A stretch of 29,536 nt of DNA from assembly GCA_001796965.1 (NCBI GenBank), contig MGOA01000159.1, positions 1-29,536 on the forward strand, read 5' to 3'. Both the position numbers and the translations under genes were made by a program. The notes below the pieces were generated by a model, which was not told the DNA's origin, ran no database searches, and saw only the letters and a list, made by a program, of their open reading frames with translations. Below are positions 6,910-14,860 of the stretch, piece after piece (the stretch's first letter is position 1; every line of letters starts with the position of its first letter). Source of the DNA: Chloroflexi bacterium RBG_16_64_43. GTDB taxonomy: Bacteria > Chloroflexota > Anaerolineae > Anaerolineales > RBG-16-64-43.

Positions 6910-7980
6910 CTATCGATGCGCCACCAAGTCCACCTCGGATCCCCTCTGCACTGAGCCTGCCACCTCTACCAATTTGCGCTGATATTGTTCAGCCACCGCC
7001 GCCCAGCTGTGCTCTGAGGCATACGCGCGGCCGCACTCGCCGAAGGCCATGCGCAGCGGGTCCTCGCGACACAGGCGCTTGACCCACAGCGCGAAGTCGT
7101 CCCAATTCTCGGCGCGCACGCCGGCCTTGGCCAGCAGCACCTCCTCCATCTCGTTCACCCGCGTGCCCACCACCGGCACGCCGCAGGCCATGTACTCGAG
7201 CAGCTTGATCGAGCCCCACCCGCCGGCATCCACCTCACGCGGGAAGAGGCCGATGTCGAAAGCGGAGACGTAGTTGAGCACCTGCTCGTGAGGCACGTAG
7301 CCGGTGAGCCTGAGCCACGCATGGCTCGCGGCGAAAGCCTCGACTCCCGCGCTCGGCCGCCCCACCAGGCACAGCCGCGCCTGCGATTCTTCCTGCACCA
7401 CCTTGGCAAATGCCTCCAGCAAGCGGTCGACCGCGTACATGCGCGCCAGGTTGCGATCGGGCAGCTCGCGCGCCAACTCGAAGTGCGGCTGATGCAGCCC
7501 GGCGATGACCTCGACCCCGGGCTGGCGCCAGCCTTCGCGGATCTCGCGCACGCGCTGCGCGTCGATGCGATCCGTGGCCACGCCTTGCGGGATGACCTCG
7601 ATCGGCGTCCGGAGGCCGGCCTCGCGCAGCCGCGCCCGAACGCGCTCGGTGGTCACCACCACGCAGGCAACATTGCCTTCCCCAAGCGCAGCTATCTCGC
7701 GCGCCGAAAAGACCGGATCGTCGAGATCGATCACCACGCGGCCGGAAAATAGACGAGCCTGCCACCAGGCTGTGCACAAGAGAGTCGAATAGCGCCGGGC
7801 CAGGAACCGCACCCGCAGCGGCTGCCAGATGCGGCGCTGCACGCCGCGCAGCGGCCACCATTGGCTCAGGTGGACATAGTACTTATCCACGGCCGCCAAG
7901 CGTGGCAGCAATTCGCTGTAGCGAACGTTGTTGTGGTCGCGGCTCCACACGCCGCACCAGGCCACTCGGTTCTCACTCAC
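6910..7980 (-). CDS. GT4-like glycosyltransferase
   Basis: The 356-residue protein opens NRVAWCGVWSRDHNNVRY, then VVIDLDDPVFS (82-92), a strand-loop frequent in this GT4 branch. The linker has IEVIPQGV (127-134). The donor domain shows LCLVGRPS (203-210), LTGYVPHEQV (225-234) and GSIKLLEYMACGVPVVGT (256-273). As in many rhamnosyl- or mannosyltransferase-like members, the first glutamate of E-x7-E is absent and only E262 remains. Start is GTG, overlapping the stop of the preceding gene by 4 bp (7977-7980), indicating translational coupling. It is the last gene of the tight chain of transferases between 13.8 and 6.9 kb. Sugar specificity is unknown. Confidence 0.87.
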   Translation of the reverse strand: MSENRVAWCGVWSRDHNNVRYSELLPRLAAVDKYYVHLSQWWPLRGVQRRIWQPLRVRFLARRYSTLLCTAWWQARLFSGRVVIDLDDPVFSAREIAALGEGNVACVVVTTERVRARLREAGLRTPIEVIPQGVATDRIDAQRVREIREGWRQPGVEVIAGLHQPHFELARELPDRNLARMYAVDRLLEAFAKVVQEESQARLCLVGRPSAGVEAFAASHAWLRLTGYVPHEQVLNYVSAFDIGLFPREVDAGGWGSIKLLEYMACGVPVVGTRVNEMEEVLLAKAGVRAENWDDFALWVKRLCREDPLRMAFGECGRAYASEHSWAAVAEQYQRKLVEVAGSVQRGSEVDLVAHR

Positions 7981-9155
7981 GGCGTACCCTGCGCGGCATC
8001 TGCCGCCGGCCAGCGAGCAGCCTGGCCGCGCATTATTTCCACAAATAGCGGCACGATGCGCGCCTCGTCGAAGGCTGCCACCCGCGCCATGCCGGCCGCG
8101 GCCAGGCGCTCGCGCCGGAGGGGCTCCTGCAGCAAATCGACGACGCGCTGCGAGAACGCCCCCACGGCCGCGGCGGGTACAACCTGCTCAGCCTGTTCGC
8201 GCGTCACCACGTCCAACACCCCGCCGACGTCGAAGGCCACGAAGGGACAGCCGCTGGCCATGGCTTCGAGCAACACGCGCGGAAAGCCCTCCTCGAGCGA
8301 GGGCATGAGGTACACGTCGGCGGCGCGGAAGTAGAGCGGCGCCTCGCGGTTGGGCACCCAGCCGCGGAAGTCGCAGCTCCCATCGAGCCCGGCGCGGGCC
8401 ATCGCCTGGCGCAGCGGCGCGAGGTGCGGGCCCTCACCCGCCACGATCAATCGCAGCGGCCCCGCGCGCTCATTGACCGTGCGCAGGATATCCGGCAGGA
8501 AATGCGCGCCCTTACGCGGGGCCACCCGGTGAAGGAACAACAGAACCTGTTCGTCGTCGCCGATGCCCAGGCGCCGGCGCGCCTCAGCGCGGCCGGCGGC
8601 CTCGAATCGCTCACGGTTGATGAAGTTCGGCAGCACGCGGATCTTGCCGGGCGAGATGTGCACCTCGCGCGCGTAATAGTCGGCCATGCGCGGCGTGCCG
8701 GTCACCAAGAAGGTGCACAGGTGAAGCACCCTCTCCAGCAGCCATACGCCGCGCGCCGCCCTCCACCGCTCGCGCCAACTCGCCGCGCGCCCCGGAGCGA
8801 ACAGGCGATACAGCCCACAGTTCCAGTAGTACGTTTCCCCGCCCAGGAGGCGAGTGACCAGCGAGGCCGCCAGCCCGCCCGACAGCGAGTAGTGGACGTA
8901 GAACTGACGAATGCCGCGGAGTCTCGCCCAGGCGAACCAAAGCAGCTCCTCGAAGAAGCGCATCCCGGCCGACGGCGAGCGCAGCCGGTGCACTCTGGCC
9001 CCGCCCTGCCAGGCGGCGTCGCGCGGCATGCGCTCGACCACCACGGTCAGGTCGAGTTCCTGCGCCACGCGCTCGAGGAATCCATAGAGATGGAAGAAGT
9101 GCTCGGGCGAGCGCGGATCGTAGCGTGGCAGGAGGAAAGCGAGCGGCTCAGGCAT
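7977..9155 (-). CDS. GT4 family glycosyltransferase
   Basis: The 392-residue protein starts MPEPLAFLLPRYDPRSPEHF. The N-terminal domain includes YVHYSLSGGLAAS (86-98). IRVLPNFINRERF (172-184) precedes the donor domain, which has LFLHRVAPRKGAHFLPDIL (206-224, phosphate-binding R/K), LIVAGEGP (236-243) and LEEGFPRVLLEAMASGCP (287-304) with canonical E289-x7-E297. The open frame extends 171 bp upstream, but that part is arginine/alanine-rich and overlaps the preceding gene, so the ATG at 9155 was chosen; it leaves a 29-bp gap. The stop overlaps the next gene by 4 bp. All catalytic motifs are intact, so it should be an active retaining transferase in the cytosol. Confidence 0.9.
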   Translation of the reverse strand: MPEPLAFLLPRYDPRSPEHFFHLYGFLERVAQELDLTVVVERMPRDAAWQGGARVHRLRSPSAGMRFFEELLWFAWARLRGIRQFYVHYSLSGGLAASLVTRLLGGETYYWNCGLYRLFAPGRAASWRERWRAARGVWLLERVLHLCTFLVTGTPRMADYYAREVHISPGKIRVLPNFINRERFEAAGRAEARRRLGIGDDEQVLLFLHRVAPRKGAHFLPDILRTVNERAGPLRLIVAGEGPHLAPLRQAMARAGLDGSCDFRGWVPNREAPLYFRAADVYLMPSLEEGFPRVLLEAMASGCPFVAFDVGGVLDVVTREQAEQVVPAAAVGAFSQRVVDLLQEPLRRERLAAAGMARVAAFDEARIVPLFVEIMRGQAARWPAADAAQGTP

Positions 9156-9184
9156 GGTAGGAGTATGGGCTGGATGGTCTGCGC

Positions 9185-10333
9185 TCACACGCGGCGCTGC
9201 GCCACTTCGCGCCACTGGCTCACGATGGCCTCGAAGGCGCGCTGCGGGTCGAAGGCCGAGCGCACGTGATCCCGCGCGGCGCGGCCCAGCGCCTGCGCCT
9301 GCGCAGGCGCAGCCAGCAGCGCGCACAGGCGATCGGCCAATGCCTGGGCGTCCTCGGCGGGTTCCAGGTATCCGGTCTGGCCATGGCGAATGATATCGCG
9401 CGCGCCGGCCGTGGCGGTAGCCACGGCGGGCCGCGCCGCGGCGCCCGCTTCCACCAGCACGCGTCCGAATCCCTCGTAGCGCGAGGTGAGCACGAAGACA
9501 TCCGCCAGCGCATAGGCGGCCGGCAACTCCTCGAACCTGGCTTGCCCCGCCCAGATTGCGCCCGGCTGTCGCATCAAGCGCCGCTCCTGCGCTGCCAACA
9601 GCGAAGGATCACCCACAAGCACCAGTCGGGCCTCGGGGTATTGGGCGCGCACACGTTCAAAGGCAGAGCAGAGCAACGGCACGCGCTTGACCCTCACCGG
9701 CCGGCCAACCCACAGCAGGGCCTTCTCCCCGGCGCTCAGCCCAATGGCACGGCGACGGTTCTCGATTTCAGAGGGCGCCACATCCCTCAGGAATGGTTCG
9801 ATGCGGCATGGCACCGGCAGCACCCGAACCCGCTCGGCCGGCAGGCGCAGGCGAGCGAGATAGTACTCGCGCTCACGGCTGTTGACCACTCGCCATCCAT
9901 CGGCGCGCGGCAGCAATGCCCGCGCCAGCACCTGCATTGAGGAGTGGACGGCGGGCCGCTCGCGCACCCAATAGGGTTCGCCCAGGAAGGTCGAGTGATT
10001 CTGAATGATGACCGGCCGCCGCAGGCGCCGCCGCAAGCGCAGGCCGGCGTATGCCGTGAGGAAGGGATCTTGCGTGGTGATGAGGTCCGGAGGCCATTCC
10101 TGGGCGGCTTTCTGGGCGAGCGCGCCCGCACGCGCGAGATAGGAAGTGCGCCCGCCGCTCGTCGTCTGGACGCGCAGCGAGGCGCCGTGCTCGATAGACA
10201 TCGGGCGCGGGTCATCCACGATCAAATCGATGTGACCGCCGGCTCGGCGCGCATATTCCAGGTGGCGCTGTACCGGCTCGCTGCGCGGGTCGTCGAGCCC
10301 CGCGACCCCGACGCCGAGTATCAGGATATTCAT
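9185..10333 (-). CDS. GT4 family glycosyltransferase
   Basis: The 382-residue GT-B protein begins MNILILGVG and has LITTQDPFLTAYAGL (84-98) and a long acceptor domain. The donor domain includes LLWVGRPVRVKRVPLL (206-221), RLVLVGDP (236-243) and YEGFGRVLVEAGAAARPAV (286-304), with E287-x7-E295 intact. The phrase GARDIIRHGQTGYL follows, the usual loop contacting the nucleotide. Its ATG overlaps the stop of the upstream GT4 as ATGA (10330-10333), so translation is coupled. Nothing in the motifs distinguishes the sugar. Confidence 0.9.
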   Translation of the reverse strand: MNILILGVGVAGLDDPRSEPVQRHLEYARRAGGHIDLIVDDPRPMSIEHGASLRVQTTSGGRTSYLARAGALAQKAAQEWPPDLITTQDPFLTAYAGLRLRRRLRRPVIIQNHSTFLGEPYWVRERPAVHSSMQVLARALLPRADGWRVVNSREREYYLARLRLPAERVRVLPVPCRIEPFLRDVAPSEIENRRRAIGLSAGEKALLWVGRPVRVKRVPLLCSAFERVRAQYPEARLVLVGDPSLLAAQERRLMRQPGAIWAGQARFEELPAAYALADVFVLTSRYEGFGRVLVEAGAAARPAVATATAGARDIIRHGQTGYLEPAEDAQALADRLCALLAAPAQAQALGRAARDHVRSAFDPQRAFEAIVSQWREVAQRRV

Positions 10334-11454
10334 CGCGCCGCACCCTCGAGCACGCTCAGCGTCTGCTGCATGAGCGAATCCAAGCGGAAGCGCCCCTCCA
10401 GCGTGCGCCTTCCGCCTGCACGCAGCCTCTCGCGCAGCGCGGCATCACCCAGCAGCATGCGCAGCGCGCGGCCCAGCTCCGCCTCGTCACCGGAGGGGAT
10501 AAGCCAGCCGCTCACACCGTGTTCCACCACTTCCGGCGTTCCGCCCACGCGCGTCGCCAGCACCGGCGTCCCCGCTGCGAAAGCCTCGAGCACCACGTGC
10601 GGCAGGCCCTCATATGTGGAGTTAAGAACCATCAGGTCGGATTGGCGAAGGAGCCCGGCCACCTTCTCGCCGGGTATAGCGTCAAGGAAAGTGACGCGCG
10701 AACTCACACCCAAGTCCGAAGCGATCTGCTCCAAGCTGGGTCGCGAAGGCCCCTCGCCGGCAATCAATACCCTCACTCGCTCGATTGCCTTAACCACACG
10801 AATGAGTGAGGCGATGCCCTTGTGAGGCACAAGCCGGCCGATAACCGCAATCGTCCTTCCCTCAAAGGGGGGCAAGTCGATCGCCAGCGGCAGTGGCAGA
10901 TCCGGCGCGTTGTAGATGACCGAGACGCGCCTGCGCTCCACGCCCCACGCGCTGACGATCTCGGCCAGGTATCGGCTTGGCGCGATCACGTGCGCGGCTC
11001 TTCGCGTGACCTGGGTACGCAGCCACTTGACCGCCTCGTCGCGCGGGCCCTGGCGGCGGCGCTGGAAGTCCTCAAGGCCGTCGTGTGTGCGACGGTTGAG
11101 TGTGGCGCGTTCCCAGGCCCAGTCGCCAACGACCTTCATCACCAGCGGCCGCGGCGCGATGGCCTGCGCCAGCACGGCTTCGATGAACAGCCCGTTGGCA
11201 TAGACCACGTCGGCCTCGCGCGCGGCGCGGGCGATGGCCGCGATCGTCCTCAGCATGCGCGGCAGGCGCGCCATGCCGCGCGGGATGCGCTCGACCGCGA
11301 AAGGATAGCCGCGGTCGTCCTGGGGGGCATCGCTGAGCGTGATCACCTGCACCGTGTGCCCGCGCTCGGCGAGAGCGCGCGCGATGCGCGGCACGTAGGA
11401 GGCCGGGCCGCCGATGTCAGGAGGGAAGATGCCGGTGGGCAGGCAGATGCGCAC
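10330..11454 (-). CDS. GT4 family glycosyltransferase
   Basis: The 374-residue protein opens MRICLPTGIFPPDIGGPASYV, a classic GT4 acceptor loop. VVYANGLFIEAVLA (83-96) follows, then IAPSRYLAEIV and VSVIYNAPDLP at the interdomain linker. The donor domain has IAVIGRLVPHKGIASL (202-217; R207 and K212), VLIAGEGPSR (229-238) and YEGLPHVVLEAFAAGTPVLA (281-300; E282 and E290). The start is GTG at 11454, 3 bp after the TAG of the preceding GT2, and its stop overlaps the next gene by 4 bp. All diagnostic residues are present. Confidence 0.92.
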   Translation of the reverse strand: MRICLPTGIFPPDIGGPASYVPRIARALAERGHTVQVITLSDAPQDDRGYPFAVERIPRGMARLPRMLRTIAAIARAAREADVVYANGLFIEAVLAQAIAPRPLVMKVVGDWAWERATLNRRTHDGLEDFQRRRQGPRDEAVKWLRTQVTRRAAHVIAPSRYLAEIVSAWGVERRRVSVIYNAPDLPLPLAIDLPPFEGRTIAVIGRLVPHKGIASLIRVVKAIERVRVLIAGEGPSRPSLEQIASDLGVSSRVTFLDAIPGEKVAGLLRQSDLMVLNSTYEGLPHVVLEAFAAGTPVLATRVGGTPEVVEHGVSGWLIPSGDEAELGRALRMLLGDAALRERLRAGGRRTLEGRFRLDSLMQQTLSVLEGAAR

Positions 11455-11457
11455 GGC

Positions 11458-12378
11458 CTAGTCCTTCGCCGCGGGCACGTGCAGCCCCAGAAGATAGCGC
11501 GCGCCAAACCACAGCATGCGCAGCTTCTCCACTGGCTGTGGCTCGCGCCGCGCCGCACGCACCAGCCAGCGCCAACCCTCGCCGGCGCGCCGCGATTCGA
11601 AATGCAGCCGCGCCTGGCGGAAGTCGACCGCTCGGGCGTACGACGCCTGGCGCAGTTCTTTCAACTGCGGATCGAGATCGGCCTGGGCGAAGGTCCTATC
11701 GAGCACCAGGCGGTACTCCTCACCGAAGCGCGAGGCAGCCTGGGTGCTCTTCGTCCCGCCCCACAGGCGCGAAAGCGCCAGGACCGATTCGCTGTAGACC
11801 ATCTCCCTCGCCGGAAAGGCCAGCCACGCGCGCAGGAAGTAATCGAAATCGAGCGCGTAATGCAGTTGCTCGTCGAGCCCGCCCAAAGCTTGATACGCTC
11901 GCCGGGTGATGAAGACGCCCGGCTGCCCCATGTTCTTGCCCAGAAGAAGCGAGCGCACATCGAATCCCGCCATGTGCTTCAGATGCAAGAGACGGCCGTG
12001 CGCATCGATCTCCCGAATGTCACCGTAGATCATGGCTGTGGTAGGGTTCGACCGCAAGGCGTGCGCCACGTGCTCGAGCGCGCCCGGCGCCAGTTGGTCA
12101 TCGGAATTAAGCCAGCCCAGGATCTCGCCGCACGCACGCGCCCAGCCCTTGTTGACCGCGTTCGCCTGACCGCGGTCCTTCTCGCTTGCCCAGTGCGCCA
12201 GGCGCGGCGCGTGCTTCTCGATCACCGCACGGCTGCTATCGCTCGAACCCCCGTCGAACACGATGTACTCCATGCGCGCATACCCCTGCCCCAGGACGGA
12301 CTCGATGCACGCCTCAAGGTATTCCGCCTGATTGAAGGACGGGGTCACGATGGAGATCAGCGGGATAGCGGTCGACAT
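11458..12378 (-). CDS. GT2 family glycosyltransferase
   Basis: The 306-residue protein contains ISIVTPSFNQAEYLEACIES (8-27), FDGGSSDSS (41-49), DRGQANAVNKGWA (68-80) and GWLNSDD (88-94), the nucleotide and metal motifs of a GT-A inverting transferase. A middle region (DFDYFLRAWLAFPAREM) is followed by LWGGTKSTQAAS and EEYRLVLDRTF, matching the same place in the plus-strand GT2 at 3441-4361, so the two probably make related linkages. It is soluble. Its ATG overlaps the TGA of the preceding GT4 by one base (TGATG at 12376-12380), a coupled arrangement. Confidence 0.92.
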   Translation of the reverse strand: MSTAIPLISIVTPSFNQAEYLEACIESVLGQGYARMEYIVFDGGSSDSSRAVIEKHAPRLAHWASEKDRGQANAVNKGWARACGEILGWLNSDDQLAPGALEHVAHALRSNPTTAMIYGDIREIDAHGRLLHLKHMAGFDVRSLLLGKNMGQPGVFITRRAYQALGGLDEQLHYALDFDYFLRAWLAFPAREMVYSESVLALSRLWGGTKSTQAASRFGEEYRLVLDRTFAQADLDPQLKELRQASYARAVDFRQARLHFESRRAGEGWRWLVRAARREPQPVEKLRMLWFGARYLLGLHVPAAKD

Positions 12379-13787
12379 CAGGATCTAGCGTCCGGGGCCA
12401 AGGAAGCCGTTGACTCGCCAGCCTCGTGCCTCTGGTCATGCGGCCGTCTCGCGGCCACTTCGCGGAGGAAGTCGATGGTCGCCTCGACCTGCACTTCGAA
12501 GCGGAAAAATTCGAGTACTCGAGCACGCCCTGCGGCTCCCAGCCGCTCGGCCTTGGCCGCATCGGAAAGCAGACTGTGGACCGCCGCCGCCATCCCTGCG
12601 GAGTCGCCAGGCCGCAGCAGGAATCCGGTTTGCCCTTCGACAACCTGTTCGGGAACGCCGCCGACACACGAGGCCACGATCGGGAGGCCGGCGCTCATAG
12701 CCTCCAGAACCGAAATAGGGAAAGTGTCGGCCCGGCTCGGGTGAAGGAAGACGTCGCTCGCTCTGTAGAGATTGGCCATCGCTGCCCGCGAGAGATTCCG
12801 GCCCATGAACAGCACGCGCACCGTCCCAATGTGCATAGTCTCCCCGCTCTCGCCGGCACAGACAAGATCAATACCTGCGGGCGAGTCTGACTCCCCCAGG
12901 CGACGGGCAACGGCCAGCGCCGTGTCAAAGTTCTTCCATGGGTTTGTGCGGAGGTAGTTGCCGACGACAAGCACGATCTTGCGATCGGTGGATAGAGCCG
13001 CCTCGCGTCGGGCAGAATCCTTGTCGCCGGGCTCGAACAATCTGGCATCCACTCCGTTCGGTATCAGCCGCACTTCTCGGGCCGGGAATCGGGCCCCTTC
13101 AAACAGGGAAGCCAGCCACCGCGACGGGACAATCACGTAAAGGCGACTCCTCCGATAAATGGAACGCTTGCGTCTCCAACTGTAGGCGGTTCCATCTCGA
13201 ACGACGCGCGGGTAGAGCGTCAGATCCATACAGCGCCCGCACCCCACTCGCCAGCGCGGGCAGCCAACCGGATGCGCACAGTGGCCGGTCAGGAGCCAGG
13301 GATCGGCGGCGCGCAGGATGGTCGGAATTCGATGACTAAGACCCGGGAGACTACGAAGATCAAAGAACCCTTCGCGCCTGGACCAGTCAGCATGCAGGTT
13401 GTGCAGCAACAAGACATCCGGAGGCATAGGCAATAGGTCAAGCACGTGGCGGGAGCCGATAGGCCCAAATGCCTCCCTCCCCAAGAAGAGATCCACCGCC
13501 GCCCGCGGAAAGATGATCGAATCAAGAATGGGAATTACCCGTGATGAGCCTCGACCCCCGCTCAGGCGGAGTATGGCACGCTGCAGATACTCTGCTGCCA
13601 TCCCCCAGCGTGAGCCGTGCCACCTCGAAGGCAGAGAGACGATTGACGGACCCTCTGGGGTGCCGGAGAGTCTGCCGACGCCGAGCCAGGCGTCCAGCCC
13701 TCTCTCACGGAACGCGATGTGCAGTCGCGATGCAGTCTCCTCCGCCCCGCCCCCGCCGAGTGTGGCGGCGATCTGCAGGATCGTCAT
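12378..13787 (-). CDS. GT4 glycosyltransferase with Cys/His cluster (WcaC-like)
   Basis: The 469-residue protein starts MTILQIAATLGGGGAEETA, the GT4 acceptor loop. VLLLHNLHADW (125-135) precedes a region with C170, C176, C183 and C186 plus H169 and H172 (TGHCAHPVGCPRWRVGCGRC). From memory this is seen in WcaC-like colanic-acid transferases and looks like a structural metal site. The donor domain has LVVGNYLRTNPWKNFDTAL (273-291), LFMGRNL (326-332) and ADTFPISVLEAMSAGLPIV (353-371), where D354-x7-E362 replaces E-x7-E. The ATG at 13787 was preferred to TTG/GTG codons further upstream because the family begins here. GC is slightly lower than in flanking genes (60% in one sampled line). It is followed directly by the GT2 gene. 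Confidence 0.88.
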   Translation of the reverse strand: MTILQIAATLGGGGAEETASRLHIAFRERGLDAWLGVGRLSGTPEGPSIVSLPSRWHGSRWGMAAEYLQRAILRLSGGRGSSRVIPILDSIIFPRAAVDLFLGREAFGPIGSRHVLDLLPMPPDVLLLHNLHADWSRREGFFDLRSLPGLSHRIPTILRAADPWLLTGHCAHPVGCPRWRVGCGRCMDLTLYPRVVRDGTAYSWRRKRSIYRRSRLYVIVPSRWLASLFEGARFPAREVRLIPNGVDARLFEPGDKDSARREAALSTDRKIVLVVGNYLRTNPWKNFDTALAVARRLGESDSPAGIDLVCAGESGETMHIGTVRVLFMGRNLSRAAMANLYRASDVFLHPSRADTFPISVLEAMSAGLPIVASCVGGVPEQVVEGQTGFLLRPGDSAGMAAAVHSLLSDAAKAERLGAAGRARVLEFFRFEVQVEATIDFLREVAARRPHDQRHEAGESTASLAPDARS

Positions 13788-13922
13788 CCTCTGAGTCCGC
13801 TCGCCGTCATTCCTGTCTTCAGATGTTCGCACAGTCAACTCGCATGGGGGAGAGGATCGATCAGAGACCCGATCATGGGACCGATCCGCTCCTTGGGCTG
13901 CGTCTCGAGACGCTCAGCGCTG

Positions 13923-14816
13923 CTAGACGAACCGCTCTTGCGTCACTCTCCAACTCGGCGCACCTCCCCCAAGTTCGCCGCTCTCGATGAAACGGGCTGT
14001 GTAGGCCGTGCCTTCGGGCAGTCTGCGCTGCAGCGCAGGCGCCAATTGCCGCAGCGCGCGCCGCAGCAAGATCTCGGCACCCGAGGGCGGGCGCATCTTC
14101 TCGCGCCGCAACACCTGCTCGGCCTCGCGCATGTAGGCCGCGCGTTGGCGCGCTGTCTTCTGCTCGCTCTGCAGCCGGAAGCAGGCCAGAGGCACATTCA
14201 CGGCGTGCAGCGCGGCATGCCTCCAAAAGCGCGCCCACAGGTCGAAATCACCGGCCAGGTCGAGCCCCGCGCCGAACCCGCCCGAGCGTTCCCACAGCGA
14301 GCGGCGCCAGAAGGTCGACTCCTGTTGGATGAAACAAGTGTAAAAGCCTCGCACCACGGGCAAGTTGCGCCCGCGGAAAAACGCTCGCGCGTTGAATCCC
14401 TCCAGCCTCTTGGCCGCCACCAGTGCGCCAGCCTCACTCACCAGTAGCGGCATGCGGCTGGTGATCCATTCCACCTCGGGCAGCGCGGCGAAGACCTCGC
14501 CCACCGTGCGCAGCGTCCATGGCAGGTGCAGGTCATCCGAGTTGAGCCAGCCCATCACCTCGCCCGTGGCCGCATCCAGCCCCTCGGCCACGGCGGCATA
14601 CTGCCCGCCGTCGGGTGCACTGCGCCATTTTGCCAGCCGCGAGGCATAGCGGCGAATGACCGCCGCGCTGTCGTCGCTCGATCCGCCATCCAGCACCATG
14701 TACTCGAGGTCTGGATACTCCTGGTCGAGAATCGAGCGCAGGCACGGTTCGAGGTACCGCTCCTGATTGAAGGAGGGCGTGACCAGCGTGATGCGCGGCA
14801 AGCTATCAGACGACAT
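13923..14816 (-). CDS. GT2 family glycosyltransferase
   Basis: The 297-residue protein has ITLVTPSFNQERYLEPCL (9-26), VLDGGSSDDS (41-50) and GWLNSDD (89-95), the nucleotide- and metal-binding signatures of GT2. The third motif reads APDGGQYAAVAEGLDAATGE where its paralogues at 3441-4361 and 11458-12378 have DRGQ..A.NKG, so this copy may differ in specificity. Further on are FIQQESTFWRRSLW and LDLAGDFDLWARFW, then an arginine-rich helical tail. There is no membrane segment. It is 135 bp upstream of the WcaC-like GT4 and follows the frameshifted GT-C gene after 44 bp. The start is ATG without a strong ribosome binding site. Confidence 0.9.
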   Translation of the reverse strand: MSSDSLPRITLVTPSFNQERYLEPCLRSILDQEYPDLEYMVLDGGSSDDSAAVIRRYASRLAKWRSAPDGGQYAAVAEGLDAATGEVMGWLNSDDLHLPWTLRTVGEVFAALPEVEWITSRMPLLVSEAGALVAAKRLEGFNARAFFRGRNLPVVRGFYTCFIQQESTFWRRSLWERSGGFGAGLDLAGDFDLWARFWRHAALHAVNVPLACFRLQSEQKTARQRAAYMREAEQVLRREKMRPPSGAEILLRRALRQLAPALQRRLPEGTAYTARFIESGELGGGAPSWRVTQERFV

Positions 14817-14860
14817 GATGGATCGCGACTCTCACCACAAGTTCGTGCGGGCGGCGCAGG

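Noticed and set aside
10822..12744. A 640-codon open frame on the plus strand opposite two transferase genes
   Set aside because: Its translation is rich in Arg, His, Gln and Ala with no family motif, while the minus strand carries complete GT4 and GT2 proteins. It is an antisense by-product of high GC at third positions.
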